Part shown: in pieces, positions 42,578 through 51,371 of the stretch
How the letters are laid out: every line of letters starts with the position of its first letter
Position numbering within the stretch: position 1 is the stretch's first letter
NCBI RefSeq assembly: GCF_023554995.1
Contig: NZ_JAMJPK010000005.1
Location: forward strand, 62,001-126,000
Direction of reading: 5' to 3'
Length of the DNA stretch: 64,000 nucleotides
From: Halomonas gemina
Lineage (GTDB): Bacteria > Pseudomonadota > Gammaproteobacteria > Pseudomonadales > Halomonadaceae
Translations under genes and position numbers: made by a program
Notes under the pieces: model-generated
Seen by the model: only the letters and a program-made list of their open reading frames with translations
Databases searched by the model: none
Told to the model about the DNA's origin: nothing

Positions 42578-42598
42578 GCCCCGGCACATGGCCGGGGC
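42578..42598 (-). terminator. terminator of fadE
   Basis: 8-bp perfect stem (GCCCCGGC / GCCGGGGC) with a 5-base loop, about 30 bases past the fadE stop, with GTTCAATTCTT following on the minus strand. Confidence 0.65.
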
Positions 42599-42626
42599 AT
42601 TGAGGGACTGCGTGGTTGGCCTGGGC

Positions 42627-45074
42627 TCAGGCGGCCTGGTGGCGCAGCACCTTCGACTTGTCGGTGACGAAGGCGTCATAGGCAAAGTCGTCAACGGTCA
42701 GTAGCTCCAGCACCTCTGCCTCGCGCTCGCGCATGAAGGTGGCATCCTCTGCCGCGATGAGGCCCGCCTCGAGGGCGGCCTCCACCTTCTGCTCGGGGTG
42801 CAGGGCGTCCGCCGGCAGCTCGCCCTTGGCATGGGCCTTCTGGACCCGGCGGTAGAGCTCTTCGGCGCGCTCCTGGCTGGCCAGCAGGGCGTTGTAGTGG
42901 GCGAGGGGATTGTCCCGGCTGCCGTCGTTCTCCTGCCAAGTGGTTTCCAGCAGGTAGTGGCGCAGCGCCGTGTCGCGAGAGACGGCCTGGGCGATCTCGC
43001 GGGTCAGGGCATCCTGGGGGCGCTTCCAGTGGCGGCCGGCGGGCATCACTACGATGCGCAACAGCCGGCCCAGGGCACGGCTCGGCAGGTTGTCGAAGAG
43101 CTCGTCCAGGGCCTGCTCGGCGCGACCCAGCAGGAAGCGGCAGCCATAGTGCAGCAGGGCGGCCTCGCCCTCGACCTTGTCGCCTTCGTGCCACTGCTTG
43201 AGCGTCATCGAGGCGAGATAGAGGTTGGAGAGCACGTCGCCCAGGCGCGCCGAGAGCATCTCGCGCTGCTTGAGGGTCGAGCCGAGGCTCGCCATGGCGG
43301 CATCGGCGCACAGCCCGAAGCCGGCGGAGAGGCGAGCGACGTCCTTGGCATAGGGGGCGGCGACCTCGTCGAAGGGCACCTCCGCCCGGCCGACTCCCAG
43401 GCCCTGGGTGAGGGCACGGGCGGCGTTGCCGAAGATCAGCCCGGCGTGGCCGAAGAACGCCTTGTCGAAGGCCCCCAGGTCATCGGCATCCTTGGCGGCC
43501 AGCTCCTCGAGCACGTAGGGATGGCAGCGGATTGCCCCCTGGCCGAAGATCATCAGGTTGCGGGTCATGATGTTGGCGCCTTCCACGGTGATTGCCACCG
43601 GGTTGGCGCTGTAGCCGATGCCGAGGTAGTTGCGCGGCCCCAGGGTCACCGCCTTGCCGCCGTGGATGTCCATGGCGTCGCCGAGGATCTGGCGCTGGAA
43701 CTCGGTGAGCTGGCTCTTGAGGATCGCCGAGGGCACCGCCGGCTTCTCGCCGTGGTCGATGGTGTTGGCCGTCTGGTAGACCGCGGCCCGGGAGATGTAG
43801 GCCAGCGCGGCCATGCGCGCCAGGGGCTCCTGGACCCCCTCCATCTCGGCCACCGGCACGTTGAACTGGCGACGTATGCGGGCGAAGCCGCCGCTCCAGC
43901 CCAGGGCATAGCGGGCGGTCCCGGTGGCGCCGGAGGGCAGGGTGATGCAGCGGCCGATGGAGAGGCACTCCACCAGCATCCGCCAGCCCTGGCCGATCAT
44001 CTCGGGCCCGCCGATGATGGTGTCGAGCGGCACGAAGACGTCCTTGCCCCGGATCGGCCCGTTGAGGAAGGGGCTGCCGATGGGGTGGTGGCGGCGACCG
44101 ATCTCCATGCCAGCGGTGTCGCGCGGGATCAGCGCCAGGGTGATGCCGCGATCGCTCTCGTCACCCAGCAGGTGGTCGGGGTCGAAGAGCCGGAAGGCGA
44201 GGCCCACCACGCTGGCGATGGGCGCCAGGGTGATCCAGCGCTTCTCGAAGTTCAGGCGCAGGCCCAGCACCTCCTCGCCGTCGATTTCCTGCCGGCAGAC
44301 CACGCCGGTATCGGGGATGGCCGTGGCGTCACTGCCCGCGCGGGGGCCGGTAAGGCCGAAGCAGGGGATCTCGCGCCCGTCGGCCAGCCGCGGCAGGTAA
44401 TGGTCCTTCTGGGTCTCGGTGCCGTACTTGAGCAGCAACTCGCCTGGGCCCAGGGAGTTGGGCACGCCCACCGTGACCATCAGTGTCTCGCTGACCGAGA
44501 GCTTCTGCAGCACCAGCGACTGCGCCTTGGCGGAGAAGCCGAGGCCGCCGTACGCTTGGGGGATGATCATGCCGAAGAAGCCTTCCCGCTTGAGGTAGTC
44601 CCAGAGTTCCTGGGGCAGGTCGGCGCGCTCCCGGGCGATCTCCCAGGCGTTGCACATGCCGGCGGCCACGCTGCACTGGTGGTCGAGGAAGGCCTGCTCC
44701 TGCGCCGTGAGCCCCTCGTCGCGGTAGTCGAGCAGTCGCTTCCAGTCGGGACGCCCGGTGAAGAGCTCGCCGTCCCAGGCCACGGTGCCGGCTTCCAGCG
44801 CGGTGCGCTCGGTCTCCGAGACCCGGGGCGCGACCTTCTTGAACAGGGCGAAGAGGCGTGGCGAAAGCCAACGGACGCGCATTGATGGCAGGCCGGCTAC
44901 CGCCACCCCGGCGGCGCCGGCCAGCAGCAGCACGCCCAGCAGGGAGGAGGCGAAGAGCAGGCTGGCCAGGCCGGTGACGGCGAGCACGGTCAGGGCGGGC
45001 AGGGCACCCGCCTCGCGGCGCATCACCGCCAGCAGGCCGACGATGGCCACGATCAGCAGGATCAGGGTGAGCAT
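42627..45074 (-). CDS. fadE: FadE-type acyl-CoA dehydrogenase
   Basis: 815 aa, essentially the length of E. coli FadE (814). N-terminal hydrophobic segment (MLTLILLIVAIVGLLAVM, plus a second at ~28-60) anchors it at the inner membrane. The FAD dehydrogenase core (residues ~115-500) includes GMIIPQAYGGLGFSAKAQS, GLTGPRAGSDATAIPD, VECLSIGRCITLPSG and DIHGGKAVTLGPRNYLG. It catalyses the first step of fatty acid beta-oxidation. A 34-base palindrome 25 bases upstream of the start is a probable operator. The gene sits between two copies of a ~200 bp direct repeat. Confidence 0.95.
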   Translation of the reverse strand: MLTLILLIVAIVGLLAVMRREAGALPALTVLAVTGLASLLFASSLLGVLLLAGAAGVAVAGLPSMRVRWLSPRLFALFKKVAPRVSETERTALEAGTVAWDGELFTGRPDWKRLLDYRDEGLTAQEQAFLDHQCSVAAGMCNAWEIARERADLPQELWDYLKREGFFGMIIPQAYGGLGFSAKAQSLVLQKLSVSETLMVTVGVPNSLGPGELLLKYGTETQKDHYLPRLADGREIPCFGLTGPRAGSDATAIPDTGVVCRQEIDGEEVLGLRLNFEKRWITLAPIASVVGLAFRLFDPDHLLGDESDRGITLALIPRDTAGMEIGRRHHPIGSPFLNGPIRGKDVFVPLDTIIGGPEMIGQGWRMLVECLSIGRCITLPSGATGTARYALGWSGGFARIRRQFNVPVAEMEGVQEPLARMAALAYISRAAVYQTANTIDHGEKPAVPSAILKSQLTEFQRQILGDAMDIHGGKAVTLGPRNYLGIGYSANPVAITVEGANIMTRNLMIFGQGAIRCHPYVLEELAAKDADDLGAFDKAFFGHAGLIFGNAARALTQGLGVGRAEVPFDEVAAPYAKDVARLSAGFGLCADAAMASLGSTLKQREMLSARLGDVLSNLYLASMTLKQWHEGDKVEGEAALLHYGCRFLLGRAEQALDELFDNLPSRALGRLLRIVVMPAGRHWKRPQDALTREIAQAVSRDTALRHYLLETTWQENDGSRDNPLAHYNALLASQERAEELYRRVQKAHAKGELPADALHPEQKVEAALEAGLIAAEDATFMREREAEVLELLTVDDFAYDAFVTDKSKVLRHQAA

Positions 45075-45098
45075 GGAGTGACTCCGGTTGTTGTCGAC

Positions 45099-45132
45099 TG
45101 CAAGAATTCGAACAGATGTTTGAATTCTTGCA
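45099..45132 (-). promoter_or_regulatory. 34-base palindromic operator upstream of fadE
   Basis: Two 16-base arms, TGCAAGAATTCGAACA and TGTTTGAATTCTTGCA, differ at one position and are separated by 2 bases. The centre CGAAC-N4-GTTTG resembles the PsrA consensus of pseudomonads, which represses fatty acid oxidation genes until acyl-CoA or fatty acids appear. The longer symmetry suggests a TetR-type dimer pair. The regulator is not in the window. Confidence 0.7.
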
Positions 45133-45193
45133 GACTAGCCCACTTTGTTGCAACCGGCCAGCGGCATGATTCGTAGTCAAGGTTTCAGCAAGA

Positions 45194-45414
45194 GCGAGAG
45201 GCGCCGGGGACAGGCCGTAGAGGGGGTCCTACGCCAGGGGTGAGGAGCACTGCTCCGAACGGGCTGACCATGGATGGCCAGCACCGGACCTGCAAGCGGA
45301 GCGGGACGCGAGAGCGAAGCAGGGCGTCGGTAGCGCCCAGGGAGGGGTTCACAGCGCCCCCGGAGGGCCGGCCCCCCTCGTAGGCCTGTCGCCGGAAAAG
45401 CCTCGAGCGTGGTA
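45194..45414. repeat. ~200-bp intergenic direct repeat, copy 2
   Basis: Copy of 42356-42558 in the same orientation with scattered substitutions and an extra ~18 bases near 45359-45376 (around GGAGGGCCGGCC). It lies between fadE and betA on the 5' side of fadE. The 2.8 kb between the copies contains only fadE and its operator. Confidence 0.85.
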
Positions 45415-45438
45415 GTCATCTGCGACTGTCTGGCATCC

Positions 45439-45472
45439 AAAAAACGCCCCGCGCTGCAGGGCAGGCGGGGCG
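45439..45472 (-). terminator. Rho-independent terminator of betIBA
   Basis: CGCCCCGC / GCGGGGCG stem followed on the minus strand by six T residues, starting ~20 bases past the betA stop. A textbook terminator. Confidence 0.9.
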
Positions 45473-45494
45473 CAGTGGTGCCGCAGGGGCGGCG

Positions 45495-47189
45495 CTATGC
45501 CTCGAGGCGGCGCTGGGGCTCGTCCCGGGCCGGAGCGCCGTTCGCCACGTAGTAGGGGGCGTCGCTTCTCGGCAGCGGCTCGCGGCCGCGGATGCGGTCG
45601 GCGATCTTCTCGGCGAGCATGATGGTCGGCGCGTTGAGATTCCCGGTGGGAATCACCGGGAACAGCGAGGCGTCCACTACCCGCAGCCCTTCGAGGCCGT
45701 GCACTCTGCCCTGGCCGTCCACCACGGCATCGTCGCCTTCGCCCATCCGGCAACTGCCGCAGGGGTGGTAGGCGGTCTCGGCATGGGCCTTGACGAAGGC
45801 ATCCAGCTCGGCGTCGGATTGCACGTCCGGCCCCGGGGAGATCTCCCGACCGCGGTAGGGGTCGAAGGCGGGCTGGTTTATGATCTCGCGGGTCAGCCGG
45901 ATGGCATCGCGGAACTCCTGCCAGTCCTTCTCCCTGGACATGTAGTTGAACAGGATCGACGGTGCCGCCTCGGGGGCCCGGGAGGTCAGGCGGATGCGCC
46001 CGCGGCTCTCGGAGCGCATGGAGCCCACGTGGGCCTGGAAGCCGTGGGCCTGGACCGCGCTCTTGCCGTTGTAGCTGATGGCGATGGGCAGGAAGTGGTA
46101 CTGCAGGTTGGGCCACGCTTCCTGGTCATTGGAGCGGATGAAGCCCGCCGCCTCGAACTGGTTGCTGGCCCCCACGCCCTTGCCCAGGAAGAGCCACTCG
46201 GCACCGATCTTCGGCTGGTTGTACCACTTCAGCGCCGGGTAGAGCGAGATCGGCTGGGTGCACTCGTACTGGATATACATCTCCAGATGGTCCTGGAGGT
46301 GGGCACCGACGTTGTCGTTGACCTGCACCGGTTCGATGCCGAACTCGTCCAGGAGCTCCTTCGGCCCCACGCCGGAGCGCTGTAGGATCTGCGGCGAGGC
46401 GATGGCCCCGCCGCACAGCAGCACCTCGCGGCGGGCACGGGCCTGGCGCGCCTCGCCCTTGCGCGCGTAGCGCACGCCCACGGCGCGCTTGCCCTCGAAC
46501 TCGATGACGTCGGTGAGGGCGTGGGTCTCGATGGTCAGGTTCGCCCGCCCCCTGGCCTGGTCGAGGTAGCCGCGGGCCGTGGAGGCGCGACGGCCGTTGG
46601 GGGTGACGAAACGATCCATGGGGCCGAAGCCCTCCTGCTGGTAGCCGTTGACGTCCTCGGTCTCCGGGTAGCCGGCCTGCTTGCCCGCCTCGATGAAGGT
46701 CCGGTAAAGCGGGTTGTTGCCCTCTTTCGGCGTCGTGACACTCACCGGCCCGTCGCCGCCATGGTAGGCATTTTCGCCGATATCGCGGCTCTCGGACTTC
46801 CTGAAGTAGGGCAGGCAGTCGGCGTAGCTCCAGTCCGCAAGGCCCGGCGCCTTGGCCCAGTGGTCGTAGTCAAGGGCGTTGCCGCGGATGTAGCACATGC
46901 CGTTGATCAGCGAGGAGCCCCCCAGCCCCTTGCCGCGCCCGCACTCCATGCGTCGGCTGTCCATGTGCGGCTCGGGGTCGGTCTCGAAGGCCCAGTTGTA
47001 GCGCTTGCCCTGCAGCGGATAGGCCAGGGCCGCGGGCATCTGGGTGCGGAAGTCAAGGCGATGGTCGGGGCCGCCGGCCTCGAGCAGCAGCACCGAGACG
47101 TCAGGATCCTCGGTGAGGCGGGTGGCCAGCACGTTGCCGGCCGACCCCGCACCGATGATGATGTAGTCGAATTCACGGATCTGTGACAT
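45495..47189 (-). CDS. betA: BetA, choline dehydrogenase
   Basis: 564 aa GMC flavoprotein. FAD-binding start [36 protein letters not shown] signature 1 around [20 protein letters not shown], signature 2 [15 protein letters not shown], and the catalytic histidine in [14 protein letters not shown]. It oxidises choline to betaine aldehyde, and can go on to glycine betaine, at the membrane. It lies 9 bases behind betB in the betI-betB-betA order. Confidence 0.96.
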   Translation of the reverse strand: MSQIREFDYIIIGAGSAGNVLATRLTEDPDVSVLLLEAGGPDHRLDFRTQMPAALAYPLQGKRYNWAFETDPEPHMDSRRMECGRGKGLGGSSLINGMCYIRGNALDYDHWAKAPGLADWSYADCLPYFRKSESRDIGENAYHGGDGPVSVTTPKEGNNPLYRTFIEAGKQAGYPETEDVNGYQQEGFGPMDRFVTPNGRRASTARGYLDQARGRANLTIETHALTDVIEFEGKRAVGVRYARKGEARQARARREVLLCGGAIASPQILQRSGVGPKELLDEFGIEPVQVNDNVGAHLQDHLEMYIQYECTQPISLYPALKWYNQPKIGAEWLFLGKGVGASNQFEAAGFIRSNDQEAWPNLQYHFLPIAISYNGKSAVQAHGFQAHVGSMRSESRGRIRLTSRAPEAAPSILFNYMSREKDWQEFRDAIRLTREIINQPAFDPYRGREISPGPDVQSDAELDAFVKAHAETAYHPCGSCRMGEGDDAVVDGQGRVHGLEGLRVVDASLFPVIPTGNLNAPTIMLAEKIADRIRGREPLPRSDAPYYVANGAPARDEPQRRLEA

Positions 47190-47198
47190 GGGATCTCC

Positions 47199-48698
<1,500 letters not shown>

Positions 48699-48710
48699 GG
48701 TGACCTCCAT

Positions 48711-49316
48711 TCAGGAAGGGGAAAGGGTATCTCGGGTGTCGAGCAGGCGATCGAGGTAGTCCCGGGCCAGGCGACGCGCCTCGTCGCTGTCCAGGCCCTC
48801 GAGTGTCAGGGCGCCGCGCAGCCACAGGCCGTCGATCAGCGCGGCCAGTGCGCGGGCGCAGGCGCGGGCCTCGTCACGGGGCATCAGGCGGCGGAACTGG
48901 TGGCAGAGGTTGGCGTAGAGGCGCCGGTCATTGACCTGCTGCAGGCGCGCCAGCTCGGGCTTGTGCATGCTGCTGGCCCAGAAGGCCAGCCAGGTCTTGG
49001 CTACCGGCCCGGTGACCTGGCTGCGGTCGAAGTTGCCGTCGATGATGGCAGCGATGTGGTCCCTGGGGCTCGAGGTGGTGAGCTCTCTGCGTCGTGCCGC
49101 TACTGCCTCGCCCAGGTCGCTGAGGATCTGGCGCATGGTGGCCTCCAGCAGGCCGTCCTTGCCGCCGAAGTAGTGGCTGATGATGCCGGCGGAGACGCCA
49201 GCATGACGAGCGATGCGCATCACCGTGGCATCGGCCAGGCCGACCTTGTCGATCGCCGCCATGGTGGCCTTGATCAGCTGCTGGCGGCGGATGGGTTCCA
49301 TTCCAACCTTGGGCAC
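48711..49316 (-). CDS. betI: BetI, TetR-family choline-responsive repressor
   Basis: 201 aa from the GTG at 49316, which gives the family start (V)PKVGMEPIRRQQLIKATMAAIDKVG; the longer frame lacks similarity and this GTG has a GGAG site. The TetR helix-turn-helix is in DATVMRIARHAGVSAGIISHYFGGKDGLLEATM. BetI represses the bet genes until choline binds. Its operator lies 82 bases upstream in the shared betI/choX region. Confidence 0.94.
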   Translation of the reverse strand: MPKVGMEPIRRQQLIKATMAAIDKVGLADATVMRIARHAGVSAGIISHYFGGKDGLLEATMRQILSDLGEAVAARRRELTTSSPRDHIAAIIDGNFDRSQVTGPVAKTWLAFWASSMHKPELARLQQVNDRRLYANLCHQFRRLMPRDEARACARALAALIDGLWLRGALTLEGLDSDEARRLARDYLDRLLDTRDTLSPS

Positions 49317-49397
49317 CGTTGCTGGCTCCTTTCCCGGGGAATTGATCTTGCAACCACCACGTGAAGCATGGTTACCATGTGCACAGCTTGCCATTTC

Positions 49398-49421
49398 TTT
49401 ATTGAACGTTCAATCAATAAA
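49398..49421. promoter_or_regulatory. BetI operator between betIBA and choX
   Basis: The 14-base palindrome ATTGAACGTTCAAT (49401-49414), widened by TTTATTG / CAATAAA arms, matches the known E. coli bet operator pattern of ATTGAACGT-CAAT. One operator lies between the divergent betI-B-A and choX transcripts and so may control both. Confidence 0.85.
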
Positions 49422-49499
49422 GAGCCTGGCACAGGATACCGCTGGCTCGTGGTGCTGTCACCGCGGCTATACTTCACGTCCCACAAGAGGAATGTCTCC

Positions 49500-50465
49500 A
49501 TGCACACCCGCAACCTGAACCGTCGCCTGACCCTGGGGCTCGGCGCCGCCGCCCTCGGTTTCTCCGTCTCTCCGCTGCAGGCCGCCGAGCCCGAGAGCTG
49601 CGAGACCGTACGCTTCGCCGAGGTCGGCTGGACCGACATCACCGCCACCACCGCGCTCACCACCGAGGTGCTCGAGGCACTGGGCTATGACACTCGCATC
49701 GACACCGTCTCCGTGCCCATCGCCTACCAGGGCATGAAGAACGGCGACTTCGACGTCTTCCTGGGCAACTGGATGCCCTCCATGGCATCGATCAGCGACC
49801 CCTACGTCGAGGATGGCGATATCGATCGCCTGGGGGCCAACCTCGAGGGTGCCAAGTACACCCTCGCCGTGCCGCAGTATGTCCACGATGCGGGCGTCAC
49901 CTCGGTGGCCGACCTCGCCGAGCATGCCGATCAGTTCGACAGCGATATCCACGGCATCGAGGCAGGCAACGACGGCAACCAGCTGATCCAGCAGATGATC
50001 GATGATGACGCCTTCGGCCTGGGTGACTGGCAGCTGGTCGATTCCAGCGAGGCCGGCATGCTCGCCGAGCTGAGCGCTCGGGTGCCGGAGGAGGAGTGGA
50101 TGGTGTTCCTTGGCTGGGAGCCGCATCCGATGAACACCAACTTCGACATGGCCTACCTGGAGGGTGCCGATGACTACTTCGGCCCCGACCTCGGCGGCGC
50201 CACCGTCTACACCAACACCCGTAGCGGCTACGTCGAGGAGTGCGCCAACGTCGGTGCGCTGCTGGAAAACCTCGAGTTCACCCTCGAGATGGAGAACCAG
50301 CTGATGGGCGAGATCATGGACGATGGCGAGGATCCCCGTGATGCCGCCCGGGCCTACCTGCAGGCAAATCCCGAGCTCCTGGAGGAGTGGCTCGAGGGCG
50401 TCGAGACCCGCGAGGGCGAGCCGGCGCTGCCGGCGGTCAAGCGCGCCCTCGACATCGAGGCGTGA
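49500..50465 (+). CDS. choX: ChoX-like periplasmic choline-binding protein
   Basis: 321 aa from the ATG at 49500, with a signal peptide (MHTRNLNRRLTLGLGAAALGFSVSPLQAA). Substrate-binding protein of the OpuAC/ProX type: VRFAEVGWTDITATTALTTEVLEALGYD, FLGNWMPSMASI, HGIEAGNDGNQLIQQMI, FLGWEPHPMNTNFDMAYLEG. The aromatic W residues form the quaternary ammonium cage. A -10 (TATACT, 49468-49473) precedes it. The permease and ATPase genes (choW, choV) that usually follow are absent: tRNA genes come next. It must use a transporter encoded elsewhere. Confidence 0.9.
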   Translation: MHTRNLNRRLTLGLGAAALGFSVSPLQAAEPESCETVRFAEVGWTDITATTALTTEVLEALGYDTRIDTVSVPIAYQGMKNGDFDVFLGNWMPSMASISDPYVEDGDIDRLGANLEGAKYTLAVPQYVHDAGVTSVADLAEHADQFDSDIHGIEAGNDGNQLIQQMIDDDAFGLGDWQLVDSSEAGMLAELSARVPEEEWMVFLGWEPHPMNTNFDMAYLEGADDYFGPDLGGATVYTNTRSGYVEECANVGALLENLEFTLEMENQLMGEIMDDGEDPRDAARAYLQANPELLEEWLEGVETREGEPALPAVKRALDIEA

Positions 50466-50478
50466 GGGCCGCGCGGGC

Positions 50479-50507
50479 TTGCCATGCGGTGAGCCCGCGT
50501 GCATAAT
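50479..50507 (+). promoter_or_regulatory. promoter of tRNA-Met, overlapping the choX terminator hairpin
   Basis: TTGCCA (50479-50484), 17-base spacer, CATAAT (50502-50507). The same stretch folds as CGCGGGCT / AGCCCGCG (50472-50499), which probably ends the choX transcript. A second hairpin TTGCCCGG / CCGGGCAA lies at 50517-50538. Confidence 0.6.
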
Positions 50508-50549
50508 CCCTCTCCGTTGCCCGGCTGCGGCCGGGCAAGCCGTTGATAA

Positions 50550-50626
50550 GGCTACGTAGCTCAGCTGGTTAGAGCACATCACTCATAATGATGGGGTCCC
50601 CTGTTCGAATCAGGGCGTAGCCACCA
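50550..50626 (+). tRNA. tRNA-Met (elongator, anticodon CAT)
   Basis: 77 bases with encoded ACCA. Acceptor GGCTACG / CGTAGCC, D arm GCTC..GAGC, anticodon loop CTCATAA, T arm CCCTG-TTCGAAT-CAGGG. The acceptor start GGC and A-U rich anticodon stem mark elongator methionine rather than initiator tRNA. Confidence 0.93.
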
Positions 50627-50633
50627 GGATGCA

Positions 50634-50673
50634 CGAAAACGCCCGCCAGGCCTCGCCCTGGCGGGCGTTTTCG
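50634..50673 (+). terminator. strong terminator after tRNA-Met
   Basis: A 17-bp perfect stem (CGAAAACGCCCGCCAGG / CCTGGCGGGCGTTTTCG) with a 6-base loop and TTTT within the 3' arm. It separates tRNA-Met from the tRNA-Asn cluster. Confidence 0.9.
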
Positions 50674-50720
50674 ATTGGGCTCCGCTGTGCCACGCGAGGG
50701 GGAGGTGTACCAATCCCCGC

Positions 50721-50748
50721 TTGACCTTGCGGGCCCGATCCGTATACT
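50721..50748 (+). promoter_or_regulatory. promoter of the tRNA-Asn cluster
   Basis: TTGACC (50721-50726), 16-base spacer, TATACT (50743-50748), then a GC-rich discriminator typical of stringently controlled stable RNA promoters. Confidence 0.85.
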
Positions 50749-50769
50749 ACGCCCCGTGCTCGAGGTCAT

Positions 50770-50845
50770 TCCCCGATAGCTCAGTTGGTAGAGCAAATGA
50801 CTGTTAATCATTGGGTCGCAGGTTCGAGTCCTGCTCGGGGAGCCA
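50770..50845 (+). tRNA. tRNA-Asn (anticodon GTT), copy 1
   Basis: 76 bases, acceptor TCCCCGA / TCGGGGA, anticodon loop CTGTTAA, encoded GCCA end. First of three near-identical copies. Confidence 0.95.
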
Positions 50846-50906
50846 GCGTCGCTCATGCAGCGATGGATCTCGTCAATATGAAAGGCACAGTGCGGCATGC
50901 GGTCAT

Positions 50907-50982
50907 TCCCCGATAGCTCAGTTGGTAGAGCAAATGACTGTTAATCATTGGGTCGCAGGTTCGAGTCCTGCTCGGGGAGCCA
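50907..50982 (+). tRNA. tRNA-Asn (anticodon GTT), copy 2
   Basis: Identical in sequence to copy 1; 61 bases after it, on the same strand and probably in the same transcript. Confidence 0.95.
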
Positions 50983-51027
50983 ACCGCTCCTAGCTGCCAG
51001 CCGCATCCCCTCGCATCATCTTGTTGT

Positions 51028-51103
<76 letters not shown>

Positions 51104-51298
51104 GTCCTGTCTGGCCGTCATCCTTTTTCGTCTGAGCTGTCGCCCCTCGCCTCGCCGGGTAGCGTCTTCCATTCCTGTGCCTCTTCGTCGCTCGTCGGCC
51201 GGAGCGCCCCTGGTATTCGGGTCCCCCCTGCGCACGACGGTCGTTCGCCATGGCCGGTCGTAACGCCTCCCGATGGCGAGGCGATCACCCGACGCAAG

Positions 51299-51322
51299 GC
51301 GCCGGGCCCGAAGGCCCGGCGC
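51299..51322 (-). terminator. hairpin after prc
   Basis: 10-bp perfect stem (GCGCCGGGCC / GGCCCGGCGC) with a CGAA loop, 50 bases past the prc stop. No T run follows on the minus strand. Confidence 0.5.
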
Positions 51323-51371
51323 TGCATGCTGCTCCTGCTGACCGAGAAGGCGGGTCGGTGGCGTCCCGCGT

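Noticed and set aside
42798-44885. 695-aa open frame on the plus strand
   Set aside because: It is antisense to fadE, has no ribosome site or family motif, and is H/G/Q-rich as expected of a shadow frame in high-GC DNA.
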